Assembly (NCBI GenBank): GCA_009599575.1
Contig: VWND01000069.1
Coordinates: forward strand, 496,001 to 560,000
Source: Blumeriella jaapii
Taxonomy: Eukaryota > Ascomycota > Leotiomycetes > Helotiales > Drepanopezizaceae
Direction of reading: 5' to 3'
Length of the DNA: 64,000 bases
The position numbers and the translations under genes are program-made. Within the stretch, counting starts at the first letter, position 1, and every line of letters starts with the position of its first letter. This document shows, piece by piece, positions 23,890-36,680 of the stretch. Below the pieces are notes generated by a model. That model searched no databases, was not told the origin of the DNA, and was given only the letters and a program-made list of their open reading frames with translations.

Positions 23890-25274
23890 ATGTCTTACGA
23901 TCAATCGGGGCGTAGGACACAGTCCTCTTCCTCTCATCGAGGCGCGCTCACGTACTGGGTGCCCCTCGCCATTTCTGTCACCGTCGCGACTATTGGCTTC
24001 GCTGCTTGGATATGGAGTGAGCGCAATGATGATGACGACGACGGCAACTCTCTCCGCCCTGCGCGCGACAATGACAGCGTCTACGATCGGCCTGGTTACA
24101 ATCCAGATGGAAGTATCAGGACCGGGCCTCCTTCGTATGCAGAAGTAAGGTCAGGAGAAGTAGCATACGGCACCGCTCCTGGGCCACGATCCGAAGAAAG
24201 CCAGGGCTATATGGCCCGAATGTCGGGCGCGTTGAGGAGGACCCCAAGTCCACAACAGCTCTTTGACAGCGCCAGCCGAAGTGTCGTTGGTGGAATCGGC
24301 GCCATGGGCGCGGTGGTTGGGAGCGCGCTGGGAAGCATTCGAGAAGAAGATAGATCCGCATACAGAGACCACAAGACGTGGAGCGAGGAAGCCGCAGCAA
24401 GAGCGTTGACTGAGACGCATAGACCTATCGAGTTGCGCTCTACAGACAACGCGCCAGGGGTTGCGTCAGCACAGAGAGTGGTGGTCAATAATGGAAAGAG
24501 AAAAACAATTGCCATCGTGGTATCCGCAGACACACACTCTGATAGCTTCGACGGCGACGATGGCGAGTTTCACGAACATGCTGTGAGAAGGTCCAATCCT
24601 CTTGACTGATTGCATATCTGACGTTTCCAGTCTGTTCTCTCACATCTTCCTCGCAATACAGACTTCTCAAAAATCCGCTTGTTTGTCCTCATATACGCTC
24701 CAGGGTTAAAGGAGCATCCTTTGGACGCTGGAGTTCCCAGGCCTCCAGGATCTCTAAGCTCCTCATTCTCAAACATAGGACACGAGCAAGTACATACACC
24801 AAACTCTGAGTCGGAGAAGCAATTGTAAGTGAGACGATCACCGAACGAGTCAAGTCTAAAATTTGTAGATCATCTAGCTCTCCTTCTCCAGCATTCAGCG
24901 CAACCTATTCACAAGCTCTAGCCCTTGTTGAGAAGGAGACGATGGTCCTCCCCTTCACAACACCTACCGGCCACCTCCACATTCTCCGTCATCTCGGCCC
25001 AGACGTAGTTTACCTACAAGAATCGCTTGCTGGGAACAATGGGGAAGCAATCAGCCACCTTCAAACATGGCTTCGACAGGACATCGTTTTGGTCGTTGGT
25101 GCAGACGGTGGCCACGGCGGACTCGCAGACAGCGAGAGCGAAACCGAGCGCGTACCGAAGAAAGAGCGTTGGTGGGAACGCGAGGACCGGGTCGGCCGAG
25201 GACGAGGTGTTGTAGTTGTAGAGGGACTGCGGGTCGGTGACGACTGGGCTCGTAGAATTGAAAATAAGGAATGA
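23890..25274 (+). CDS. Peroxin-22-like membrane protein
   Basis: Probable peroxisomal membrane anchor for the ubiquitin-conjugating enzyme Pex4, which recycles the import receptor. Exons: 23890-24582, 24631-24824, 24869-25274; introns 48 and 44 bp; 430 aa. One N-terminal membrane segment (about residues 22-43, YWVPLAISVTVATIGFAAWIW) is followed by an acidic stretch and a disordered linker. The conserved cytosolic domain begins at about residue 200 (KTIAIVVSADTH) and continues with SVLSHLP, RLFVLIYAPGLKEHPL, ALVEKETMVLPFTTPTGH and GLRVGDDWARR. I recall this arrangement as the family annotated peroxin 22-like in filamentous fungi; similarity to yeast Pex22 is weak, so the role is inferred. Confidence 0.8.
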
Positions 25275-26125
25275 TCTGGCTCGGCATGCATTCATGCTGA
25301 TGACATGACTTGGAGAGGCTTGGAAGAGTCGTATGGTTACATGGTTGCACGGCTTGGATGCAATGTTTCTACCAGTTTGTTACCGAATGCAAGAGCTTAT
25401 GGTCGATGGCTAGTCGCAACGATCCCAACAATCCAAGGAGGCTTTAACCGGCAGCACATAGACCTGATCTCAGCCTCAGCTTTTGGCCGAAAGAGGACAT
25501 TTACGTGAGCTTTTCACGATGCGTGTAACTCCCGTTTCTCACTTACAGCACACGTCTGGCCAATAGAATCGGGTCTCTCGTCAAGCTTCGCCTCATCGCG
25601 GCCCTTTCTCTCCCATTTTAACGGCGGAATGTTTTCAAAGCGTGTTGTTTGTGATAAGTTCATCCAGCAATGCCTCAACAGACTACTACAGCATCAGGCA
25701 CCTAGGTAGCTAACGATTCTTCAGAGACAGGCCAAACGATACTTTTATTAACAGTGACTACCCTTTGCTGAAACGTCAAGTGACCATACCTGCAAAGAAA
25801 GATCCAGATATCCAGAAGGACTACCTTCTACAACTACTCGTCGCCTCACATCCAACTTGCGTTGCTGGTCGTTTCTCTTTCATCGTCAATGACCACCCTT
25901 ACCTTAAATTGCTAACCATGAGTTGGTCTGGGTTCTGGTCAGTAATTGGTCATTACCTCCACGAGTTCTGCAAAAACGTCAACCCAGCAAACTGCATGTG
26001 TTCTTGTTGATTCCCATCAATCTGAGCCTCGAGCCAGATCACGTGATCATTCGCTTGCTGCATGCCCCCCGCCAAACTCCACCAGCACATCTCACCTCCT
26101 CCCTCGAAGCTCAAGACCACCCACA
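25275..26125. other. Intergenic, 3' flank and SRP19 promoter
   Basis: No gene. The left part is the downstream region of the peroxin-22-like gene. A TCACGTGA palindrome, extended to GATCACGTGATC, lies at 26037-26048, about 80 bp upstream of the SRP19 ATG. The 5' leader just before the ATG is rich in CCACC/CTCC pyrimidine tracts. Confidence 0.7.
26039..26046. promoter_or_regulatory. TCACGTGA box upstream of SRP19
   Basis: Perfect 8-bp palindrome inside a 12-bp palindrome (GATCACGTGATC), 80 bp before the SRP19 start codon. The same octamer occurs in the eIF2B gamma/peroxin-22-like promoter. A bHLH site is the likely reading. Confidence 0.5.
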
Positions 26126-27036
26126 ATGTCCCACGCCCGCATCGAAGAAGCCTCCGATAGTGACCCATCCGAGGGCAACATCTCCGACATTAGCGATAAC
26201 GACTTCGACGAGCGTGAGATCCTACGAGCTCGGCCTTCTGCTCCCTCCAAACCAGTTCCCTCCTCCTCCAGACCAGCCCCTTCTGGCGCTTCAAGAGTCC
26301 AAACCGCACCAGATGGCGCACAGTTCATGCAAGCCGAGGACCAGTCTAAGTACGCCGCCTTCGAATGCGTGTACCCAGTGTATTTCGACGCGAGCCGGAG
26401 CCGGAAGCAGGGACGCATGGTGGGGAAGGAGTTGGCGGTAGAGAACCCACTGGCGAGGGAGATCGTAAATGCGTGTAGCCGGTTAGGCTTGGAGACGCTC
26501 TTTGAGCCGACGAAGATCCATCCGAGGGATTGGGCAAATCCGGGACGAGTCAAGATCAAGTTAAAGGGTGGCAGGAACAAGAATGTGAAGAACAGTATGT
26601 TTCGCTCCGGGATCGACTCTGTGCGGAGATTCGGCCCATTGACTCTGAAACAGAACATCATCTCTACATTCTCATCTCCGCCCACCTCAAAGCCAATCCC
26701 ACAACCCCTTTCAGCGCCTCGCAGGTCCGTGTCCCGGGTGTCCCTCCCTTTGACCCTTCCAAACCCTATCCCGAACCCGCTGTGCCCAAGGGCTGGAAGC
26801 TCAACAAAGTGTTGCCAAACTACTCACCTGCTTTGACTGGCGGCGGAATAAGCGACAATTTCTTGGGAGACATGATGAAGGAGTTTGGTGGTGCTGGAGG
26901 CGCGGGGGGGATGCCTAGTATGCCGGGAATGCCGGATTTCAGTGCGATGCAGGCGATGATGGGAGGCGGTGCTGGTCCCAGTGCACAGCCGCAGGGGGCG
27001 ATAGAGAGCAAGAAGAAGGACAAGAAGAAGAAATAA
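26126..27036 (+). CDS. SEC65: Signal recognition particle subunit SRP19 (Sec65)
   Basis: RNA-binding subunit of the cytosolic signal recognition particle, which delivers secretory ribosomes to the ER. Exons 26126-26594 and 26654-27036 with a 59-bp intron; 283 aa. An acidic, Ser/Pro-rich extension occupies residues 1-70. The SRP19 fold spans about 75-190: FECVYPVYFDASRSRKQGR, then GLETLFEPTKIHPRDW, GRVKIKL and KNKHHLYILISAHLKANP, the last motif formed across the splice junction. The C-terminus has a Gly/Met-rich segment (GGAGGAGGMPSMPGMPD) and a Lys-rich end (KKKDKKKK), as seen in fungal Sec65. The start is the ATG that begins MSHARIEEASD. Confidence 0.93.
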
Positions 27037-29191
27037 GTGATGGCGGGTGAGTGAAAAAACTGGCGTGGTGATTTGGCAGAGATCCACAAGGCGTATGGCC
27101 TATCACGCATTGCGGGCGCTGAGCCTTGCGTAGAGTGACGAAGCTCCTAAGCGGGTAGCAGAATATTCGTCTCGAGGCTGCAGAATAGACTCGGCTTATC
27201 GGATCAACTCGGTTGCTCATAAGCTATAAACATCTTAAAGGCTTTAGGGTCTTATAGAATAGAGCATTTGAATTCCTGAACCGTGTCGTTGGTTGGAATC
27301 TGAACAAAATGTTCGAGCACGTCTTTCGTCCCCATTGATGGTTTTTCATACTCAAAGCTTGTGCTGTAGACTTTATCATTGAGTAGGAAATCAGTTCTCC
27401 TTTGTAACAGCGGCTGGCTCTTATCTTCGGGGGAAATGCCCCCGGTTTGCATACGCAGGCTTGCGAGTGCTCTTTCCTTTGACCAGAAAGCTTTTTTCGA
27501 AAACAGATCTGCTCGATTGGAAGGAGTTGACACTTTGAATTTCGTTATAACGAGCTTTCCATTTCATTGTGGAACACTTTCAATTTAATTATGACATTGT
27601 TTTGATTTTTTGTACTCGCCTCGCTCCAAAGGTGGCCCAAGGCCATCAAGCCATCCATCGCAAGTCCTCTTGTTCTCGCTCCGAAAACAAATATCATAAC
27701 ATTCAGCCAGCTTATTAAGAACTGTGGTCTAATTTCGTGCCTAAGCTCTCGAATAACGCTATTGCGTCATAAAGCAACATAACCCGGCTTTTATCCCTCT
27801 TTCTTGTAGTTCCGTAATGCTAAACCCAAGGCTTCTTCGGTGAATGTTGTTTGTATTTTGAATCCATGCTTTTCGCAGTCTGTCAAATGCTTTGACACTC
27901 CCGCAGTGTTATATGGCGTTCTGGTCTTTCCTAAACTCTTCCCGAAGTTCTGAAAGTAGCGAATGTTGAGCAACTCTTGCTCTCAAGTTCTAATTGGCAG
28001 ATAATCTTTTAATTTTCTAGTGATGAGACATGAAGTTTGTAGGTAATAAGGCTTTGGCTTATCGATGCGAAAGTGTTCGGATGTCCTTTTCTCGTAAAAC
28101 TGCTTTGACGTGTATAAGCGTTGATGTTCACTTTTAACAATTGAGTATAACAGCCTCTCCCAATTCAGTTGCAACTTCTGGCTGGCTACTGTATGATCGT
28201 GTAATATTACCAATGATCCAGTAAAAACGTTCACATCTTCTGTTGTGTTTGCTAGCATCTGTGGTTTGTAATCGTTTGGACTTCTTTTGCAACTAGCTTC
28301 CTATGTGGAACGTATTTCGTGACTGTGACACTCCAACTCTTTTGCTCTGCTGAGTTTGCATTTCCAAAGCGCTTCTGGAAATTCTTACAAGGTGAATATT
28401 CCATTAACGAGTTTCGCATAGTACGCGAGAAAAGCTAGGTCCACCGCTGCTTTTGGCTTATGCCCCTTTTGCATGTTGAACGGACAGTATCTTAGGAAAG
28501 GAACTTCTCTCGCGTTGACCTCGAGCGCAAGCACTGGTGTCCTGTTAGCAAACCTCTCATGACTTCCCGCAAGTGCACCTTGTCTAATACCAACAGCCTT
28601 CTCTGACATCCCAGTTGACTTCTTCAAGGCTGAGAGTGAATCTGTCCGTAACATCGGTCGGCGAAGAGAAGGGTCACTTAGAGCTCTAGAAAGTGTGCAG
28701 TATTCTCTCAACACTACTAAGAGGGAAAGAAGTTCTATGCCTCAGATGGCGGGCCCGTGCACTCTTTGGTGGCCTAAGGCCATAAGGCTATCGCAGAAAC
28801 CGCTTTACCGATTAGGCAATGACTCCAGTTCCCTCCGAGGCTGCTTTCCACACTCGGCAGGTTTCTAGCCTCTCCAACCTTTCCTTTTCTAACCTTTTTC
28901 CTCTCAGCTTTTCCCCTTCCAACCTTTCCCCTTCCGCGACTTCAACTACGCAACCTCATCATATCTTTGAACAGTCTCCCCACATCTTGACTTGCTAAGC
29001 TTCTGCTTCGCTGCCGACACCTTCTTTCAGGTGGTATCATTCCCAGCCGGGCCTGATCGCCTCCTCGAATCATACGGTTAACGCGGCTTTCGCATACTCC
29101 ACCTGCCTCGAATCGCGCAACTGGCGCGCGCACCTCAACGCTTCGCAAGACCTCCAAGGACCAAAGTGGACACCGAGAGTCTTCGCTCACA
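27037..29191. other. Gene-poor interval, possible relic
   Basis: No intact gene. Four minus-strand ORFs of 60-109 codons lie in series (27533-27252, 27973-27791, 28258-27983, 28714-28385), none with a domain I recognise. The middle is AT-rich. Two direct 25-bp copies (27631-27655 and 28768-28792; 21 of 25 identical by eye) begin GGTGGCC and contain a GGCC-AAGGCC palindrome. They sit 1.14 kb apart and could mark the ends of a decayed element. The last 300 bp form a pyrimidine-rich leader (CTTTCC repeats at 28865-28940) before the methyltransferase. Confidence 0.5.
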
Positions 29192-31570
29192 ATGCCGCTC
29201 ATTCCAGGAACAGTCTATGTTCTTGAAGAAGATGGAACGCTAAGTCTCAACCCGGAGGGTAAGAATATTCTAATTCACCTTGGAAATACCTGAGGTCCAG
29301 GCTCCCATCTTTTCTCCCTGCCTCTTGATCCTCAGAACTCCCACGTCATTCTTTCACTGACATGTGATACTTATAGCTCGAGTTTCCCTCGAGGAAGATC
29401 GAGAAAGAAGTATCCCCTCGGTTTGCAGACCGCGTGCGCCCTCGACTTTATCGTCTTGTACCATATTCAACACTCCCACGGCCATACCTGCTCCTACGCT
29501 TACGCCCGCTCCCGCTCCCGCTCTCATTGTGTCTCCGGATCTCGAGATCATCGAGGTGCCATCTTACAGTGCGTCTCCTCGAGGACAGCAAGCCGTGATA
29601 TGTTCTTCTAAGCGCCAGAAAACGCCACTCCCTATCGTTTTGAAGAACGAGATTGCTGAAGTCATCAATATTGAAGAGGCTGAATTTGAGCGACCCCCAG
29701 TTGTCGCCAAGAATAACCTCGCTGCAATCATCAACCTTGAAGAGGTTCAGTTCGAGGAACAAATTGAAAGAGAATTCTATCTCCCAGTTGCAGCCGCACA
29801 ACAACCAGAGTTGGCTCGTCGTCAACGCATCATTCCCATTGTATCACCTATCCGAAATCCTCCGATCACTTTCCCTCTGGTTGTAGAGAACCTCGTTTCG
29901 CTGCAAAAGACGGATATGGATTTGAGATCTGGGAAAACCGTCGAACTTACTGACGGCTCTTTTTTGAAGATCGCAAAGATCATCCGAAATGTTCAGACAG
30001 ATGAGGTGCTTTTGCGTGGTTGGCCGTTGAAGCGGTGTACAGATTTGCGTGGGCTCACCGAAAGAATGCTCAATGAGCTATGCTTCGTCCTTCAAGTTGA
30101 TCTTGATGATAATAGAGATATCTGGGAGCAGAATATCATCGAAAGGAACATTATTGATGCTGTTAAGATCAGACGTTTGGTTTCCACTAACTTTTCAGTT
30201 CCGCATTGGAGATTTTCTGTATCGGACTTACCTCATTTCGAAACAGAAATTGAAAGAAAAGCTTACGTTCGAAATCACGAGCGTCTGGTTGTCCGATGGA
30301 AGTATCTCACGTTTTTCGACAATGCCACGGACCGGGCAAAGAACCCACTATACCCTTTTCACATTCGCAAGAAATGCTTCGAACGCTTGACGGAACCAGA
30401 GTGTAGCCCAGGTTGCTATATGGTTGCTTTAGATCCTGTCAAGGCGCGAAGAAATGGAAAGTATACATTCGGAGATGCTTGTAAGTGAACACACATTTCT
30501 GCTATTTATCAAATTAATACAAGCTAATACAAACTAGTCTGCGGTGCAGGAGGATCATCAAGTGGTGCTGTAGCAGCGAATCTAGATCTTCGTTGGGGTC
30601 TCGACATGGATCAAAATGCAGGAAAGACATGGAGAAGCAATTTTCCCGATGCTCGACATTTCGAAATGTGGGCGCACGAGTTTGTGACTCTTGAAGCGAA
30701 TTCCGTTGTTGACGTCTTGCATCTGTCACCCCCATGCCAAATATTCTCTCCAATGCATGGGAGGGAAGGAAGAAACGATCAGCAGAATTTTGACTCTCTG
30801 TTTGCCTGCGATGCTATTATCGACAAAGCCCAGCCTCGCATCGTAACCGTGGAGCAAACTTTTGGAATCCTCCACCCGAAGTTTGAGGCCGCTCTCAATG
30901 GTCTAATTCACATCTTCACCTCAAAAGGCTACTCTGTGTCCTGGCAGCTGGTCCAGTTCCAGTATTATGGACTAGCCCAGACTCGGAGACGGCTTATCAT
31001 TATTGCTGCTTCGTAAGCTCGCCCTTCCTGTACATGATGTACATTGTTTGCAGCTAATCTTTCCACTTAGTCCTGGTGAAGCGCTACCCAAAATGCCTGA
31101 TTACACTCATTCCGAAAATGCCTTCGACCGTCTGAAACGGATGAACAGCGTTCAGAAAGTCCTGGATAGTGTACCTCGAAATGCTCCCAACCACGACGTT
31201 CAGTACGCAATCAGTCGAGGTCCGCGTGGCAGATGGGACGCTTCTGGTAGAATCAGTACTCTGTGCAGCGATGGTGGTACGAAGGGCTACCCAGGTAAGA
31301 ATCAGCTTCTCTCTCTCTCTCTCTATTCAATTGAATCCGGAAATGTGCGCACGCGGCAATTGCTGACTGCCTGCCTGTGATCTAGACGGGAGTCGAACAC
31401 TGACCCTGAGAGAGCTGGCTGCTTTGCAGTCCTTTCCCCACTACCATGAGTTTCAAGGAGGATATGTCAAGAAGCAGATTGGCAACGCGGTCCCGCCCAT
31501 CTTTTCGAAGGCTTTGTTCGAAGCTATCGTTGCGCATCTGGAGAGAGCTGATCGGGCTGAGAGGATCTAG
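29192..31570 (+). CDS. RID/Masc1-type DNA cytosine-5 methyltransferase
   Basis: Putative nuclear DNA methyltransferase of the fungal RID clade, needed for repeat-induced point mutation in Neurospora. Exons: 29192-29258, 29377-30480, 30538-31012, 31071-31294, 31387-1 to 31570 (exon 5 begins 31386); introns 118, 57, 58 and 91 bp; 684 aa. The N-terminal half has a region resembling a BAH domain (about 190-330). Catalytic motifs in order: FCGAGGSSSGA (I), LSPPCQIFSP (IV, catalytic Cys), VEQTFG (VI), QTRRRLIII (VIII), RELAALQSFP (IX) and KQIGNAVPP (X). EQT in place of the usual ENV is, to my knowledge, typical of RID/Masc1. The target-recognition region between VIII and IX is short, also as in that clade. 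All catalytic residues are present, so the gene looks functional. Confidence 0.93.
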
Positions 31571-32474
31571 CCGGGTCTCGTGGGGTTTTGAAGGGTAGTC
31601 ACAGGTCCACTATCCTCAGAACTGTGGAACTTCGCATGGTTCAGCAGACTATACATCGTGAGCAAGTAGATATCATATCGCAAATGGACGTCAACTTTCC
31701 GCAACAAGCGAGCCAAGATGCTCAAGTTGATGTCCCGCTTGTGGCCTTGCTATTGCTCTTCCTTGTTGACAATCTTCATGGTAGAGACAAGTCTACCAGT
31801 TGCTAACTACTTCAAACCAGTAGCACAGTTGAACGATTCCGACGAGACCTGAGGCACTGCCCAGCGGGCCAAGAGCTCTCGCGACCAAGGCCAGGCCAGG
31901 ACCAAGACCACCCTTTCCGAGACAAGCTTTCCCGTGACAGCGCATCGCGGGTCGCGCTCACTTGAGCGCATAGCGAGCCCAGCAAACGGCACAGAGCGCT
32001 ATCGGGCCTCTGGGTCACTTGAGTCGGTGATTTGGAAAAATCGAGCAATTCAAAGCCGAACACATAGTTGGGAGGAAGCAGGTGTGCACAGCACTTCATG
32101 GAATGATATCCGAACAGGCAGGCCAGTGGGCATGGAAGAAGTGCGGCTTGAGGGCATGAGCTGAGGAGGGGAGTCCGAAGTTTCTTATCAGTAGCAAATT
32201 CGAAAGCGTGTTGTACCACTGGGGAGAAAAACCAGGAGTGGATGTGCAAATGAAACACGCAAATTAGATATCATGATGATTAAATACGGGTTATCTCAAA
32301 GTACCTATATAGCATCTCTGCAGCAGCTCGTCTCCCACTGTCGCGTCTTCCTTCCACGAACCACGCGACAAATCTCCAACTCACCACCACTTCCACTTCC
32401 ACTTCCAACTTCATACGTCCAACTTCAACATCACAACACCCACAACCACGGACGGCACCCCTACGAAATACAAA
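31571..32474. other. Intergenic region before the CCCH gene
   Basis: No gene seen. ORFs are short. The right end is a pyrimidine- and CCACTT-rich leader (32380-32425) typical of a fungal 5' UTR, leading to the ATG at 32475. Nothing else recognised. Confidence 0.7.
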
Positions 32475-34097
32475 ATGGCGCAGCTGCCTCCGTTAGAGAT
32501 TATGCACTTTGTGGAGCGTTACAAGGCTCTGCGAGTCGTGCAGGATAGCTCCGACAATTTAGTAAAGGTACGGACTGCTTCTTCCCAGGGCGAGAGGGGA
32601 GAGAGCGGGACAGGCTCTGACTATCTCGCAGGACCTCATGTTATACGTGGAGAGAGTCGAGACCGGACTTCGGGAGGAAAATGCGCGCCTGAAGAAAGAT
32701 TTGAACGACGCACATCTGGATTTGGACGATGCCAGACGCTCGCGCAGGGATTTGCAACAGCAGCTGAACGCGGCCCAGCAGCAAGTAAACCAATACGGCT
32801 ACGACTGCGACATCATGAAGGTGGCCATGACCTGCTGAAGATGCCGTTCGCGTGCTGATATCTGCAGAACCGCAATCCGTACATCATGGTCTTGATTGAT
32901 GGAGACGGCATGATTGTCCGTATCTGCTCACGGTTTCGCACGAGGCATGTGCTAATGTCCCCTAGTTCAACGAGAATCTTGTACGACTTGGTATCGAAGG
33001 GGGAAAACAGGCGGCTACGGCCCTACGCAACCTGGTTCTCGACAATTGCCACGATCTGACGGACCAAATCGAAGTTATGGCCAAAGTCTGTGCAAATATA
33101 AGCGGCTTGTCCAAGGCGATGCGCCGAGATGGGTCTCTCGAAAACCCAGAGGATCTGAAGGAATTTACGTTAGGATTTACACAAGGGAAAGCTTCGTTTG
33201 ATTTCATCGATGTTGGCCATGGGAAGGAGAGGGCAGATTCAAAGATCAAAGGTATGCTCCGTTTGCTGCCTACGAAGTACCCGGGTCGCTACCAACTGAC
33301 TGATGCCTCCAGAATGTATGCGATGGCACTTACGAAATCACAACTGCAAGCAGATCCTCCTCGGGATATCCCACGACGCTGGATACGCTCCCTTTCTCGA
33401 CGAAGTCGTCTCTCACGACGATCGCAACAGGATATGCATACTTGAAGGTCCTCCCATTGTGCGCGAGCTCAAAGCAACCGGCATACAAATACTAAACTTC
33501 AGCAACATCTTCCGACCCGAAAAACTCATTGACCGCCCTTCTTATGAGCAAGTTGCCTCCACTTGGGCCGGCGTGACCTCAATTGCAGACTCTGTCCGCT
33601 CCATGTCTCCCGTGTCCGTCAAGCAAGGCTCAACCACGACCATCTCCCTCCGAAATAAAACACCCACACCCGGCCCAGCAAAGTTAGCTTGGACGCCCAA
33701 GCCTCGCGGCCTCGATCCCCCCATCACCGTCAATGCCGCCGTCCTGGATAAGATCAAGCGTCGCACCAACTCCAACAAACTGTGCAATAATCATTACCTA
33801 CGCGGTCCCTGTGCCAAGGGCGACGAGTGCTGCTTCGAACACAACTACAAACCCACCGAGGAAGACCTGAAAGCCATTGCGTATCTCACCCGCCTAAACC
33901 CATGCCTGAGCGGCCAGAACTGCGAGTTGGAATACTGTATCTACGGCCACCACTGCCCCAGCGTGACGTTCCCGCCCGGCAGCAAGGAGCCAGTGTGCGT
34001 CGCTTTTGGATGTCGGTTTGGGGCTAAGGATCACCCCCCCAGCACGATTATCAAGCAGCCGAGAAAAGAAAAGTGGGAGAGGGAGTCGTTCTTCTGA
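32475..34097 (+). CDS. CCCH zinc-finger protein with N-terminal coiled coil (DUF7923-type)
   Basis: Probable RNA- or DNA-binding protein. Five exons: 32475-32567, 32632-32820, 32868-32915, 32966-33251, 33313-34097; introns 64, 47, 50 and 61 bp; 466 aa. Residues 30-90 form a charged coiled coil (ERVETGLREENARLKKDL). A conserved domain then starts NPYIMVLIDGDGMIF, a junction made by the 48-nt third exon, and runs to about residue 300 (ILLGISHDAGYAPFLDE, ILNFSNIFRPEKLI). This matches the fungal domain I know as DUF7923. The C-terminal Cys/His part has CNNHYLRGPCAKGDECCFEH (C-X8-C-X5-C-X4-H if the first of the adjacent Cys is used, C-X8-C-X6-C-X3-H if the second) and a further CLSGQNCELEYCIYGHHC. 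Biological role unknown. Confidence 0.9.
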
Positions 34098-36680
34098 GAG
34101 ACTTACCACCTACCCGAAGGAAGAGACGGGGAAAAAGTTGCTGAGGGGTGAAATTTTGCTCTGCGTGCTTCTAATCTGCTGACGTGGACGAAAAGATCAT
34201 GCACAAAAAGAAGTTAAGTTATCGCACACACATAAAAAAAAAAGGAAAACCCGAGTTGAAGTTAGACAGTAACTCGACTGGCGCGTTGCACATAGGTACA
34301 TAAGGTAGTCAGTCTAGAAATGAAACCTTTTCAGGCCGGGCCCGGGGCCACGATGACCATCGAGGTAGCTGCTGGCAGGCAGGCAGATAGACGGCTCATC
34401 TGCTCTCACTCAGTCTTGATATCCATCTCTTTTGACGACTGTGCTGTACATTCGTGGGGGAAAAACCCCAATTCTTGGATGGATGAGAATCACAAACTCT
34501 CCGTGTGGCTAGCTAGCCACTTGTTTGATGGCAGGTGCCCTTACCTTACATGTCTGTGTGTGTACTTGTTGTTCCGGGATGCGCGCAGGCTTCAAATGTT
34601 GGGCCTTGGTGGAAAGCGCATGAAGAGAAAAGAGATTGAAAAAGAGGAGGAGGAGGAGGGGGGGGGGGGGGGGGGGGGGGGGAGAAGGAGGGGCTTTGGA
34701 ATTTGAACGTCGGAATGGGAATGGGAATGGGAATGGGAATTGAAAAACCGATGCGGAAAAAGTGTTTTTTTTTCTTTCTTTTCGGAGGTAGGCATGTCGA
34801 GAGAGGAGGTAGGAAGGATGCTATGACGGGGGATTGGGCTGTTTGTGTGTGTGTGTGTGTGTGTGTGAATCGAGACTGCAAGCGCATTACCAAGAGAGAG
34901 AGAGAGGAGAGAGAGAGAGAGGGAGAGAGTAGTCTTGTGCTTCTAGGAAAACTCTTCCACGGGGATTGATGTAGCTACTGTAAGATTGTATTCTGATGGT
35001 TCATGGTATGGTTAGGTGTTTACTGTAGATACCAGTTCTGTTCTGTGTTTTAGATCGAAGTACTTGCCTAGCGGATGTGTGATAAGTACCTAGGTACGTA
35101 GAACGGATCCTCCCGGTCGGTTCCTTTGATGGCTCTGGGCTTGTCGTTCTACTGTATGTTTGCATGTATGTATGCACCTATGTATGGCCGTTCAGGCCTT
35201 TGGATCTCGCTACCACGCTCGTTCTGCTGTCAAACGAGGTCACCCGCTCGGACTTAATAGAGAGCCATCCCATCCCGCCCTAGAGGACATGGCTCCTATA
35301 GCCATCCATTGTTTTGCACGCATATTATCTACTTTAAGGAATGTTATCTCGAGGCTTTTTGTAAATGAGTATTCTTGCTTTGGTACGTTTCGATCAATGA
35401 TGATGATAGTTGTTTGCGTCCGTCGGTGGTGAGCTGAGAGTTCATCCCCGAGCCTCTCGTAGGGCCTTGGGGCATGTCTAGCTAGGGTCTCGTCTATGTA
35501 CAAGTATAAAATGCCTTTAGTAGACGGTGTCGTGTTGCAATAGCATAGTGGCCGAGATATATTTCCAACAGAAGCCCTACGGGAGATCTAACCTCACTCA
35601 GTTTGAAAGGCCTCTTCAAGTGTTGAATAACATCACCACCACCAACTTCTTCTTACGAATCTGGAAGCAGGCGAGACCGTAGAGAGAAGCATCCCAGCCT
35701 ACAGAAGAAAGCACCCGGCAACCTCGTGAACTGCTTTCTCGAGGGTCTCAACTGTACTGGTATGCAGCACGAGGCGTCTCTGTAGCCTCGGGGAGGAGGT
35801 TCCAGGCTGTTTCATCAAGAACCGTTTCGCTTGTCCAAACCAAGGGCTCCAATAACGGACCTTTTTTTGGTCATACATTTCTTTTACACCACTGTTTACT
35901 CGAGGCTCTTTGGTATAGCTGGGCACGTTTCTCAAGTCCTCCGGGCGGCTCGAGCGGCCCGTTTCAACTGGCCCCTCCAGACGTGTACACAGAACAACGT
36001 CCTCGTTCTCATCATGTTTGGTTGCATGTGCTGTAACTAGTTCATGCATGAATACGAGCTCAGTTTGGATGATCGCATCCATGGCTTTCGAACCCGTTCA
36101 TGCGTTTCCCGGATCTACGAAAACGCTCGTCGCGGCTTGGGAGACCGAACGCACAGGGTGCAATGCTTGATTCGTCCAGTGTTGCTAGAACAAATGGCGC
36201 TCACGACATGTGCCCAAGACGTGTGCTGCAGAGGGAACAAAAGCATGAATGGCATTTCCTGGGCTCCTCATAGGTGACTTTACCAGAGAGGCTTGTGAAC
36301 ATTGAACATTTTCCTTGCGATCAGTGTCATCTTATGTCGAACTTGGGTATGAACCAATGCTAAACGTATTCGATGTTTGGTACAGCGCCTCCCTCGCTCA
36401 GCTTTAATCATAGCTCGGCAGCTTGACAGGTCAAGTCCTCGAGAGCCTGAGAGAGCTCTAGCAGACACATCTCGCAGCACTTCAGGCCCTAAGCTCCGGC
36501 TGGCTGTTCAGAGCCACAGCTGCGTTAGCCATCGCCAATCGACGATTGTCACCGTGTCACGCCGTCGAGCTTCGACAACAATCTAGAGTATTGCTAGATT
36601 GGACCCACGTCAGTCCGGTTGAGTACCCTGCCGCTGCATCGCCACAGATCTTTCGGAACGCACACCCTCGGAGATGCCGG

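Noticed and set aside
31295..31385. CT microsatellite read as coding in the methyltransferase
   Set aside because: Reading through gives a stop before motif IX. Splicing G|GTAAGA to CTAG|AC restores the catalytic frame.
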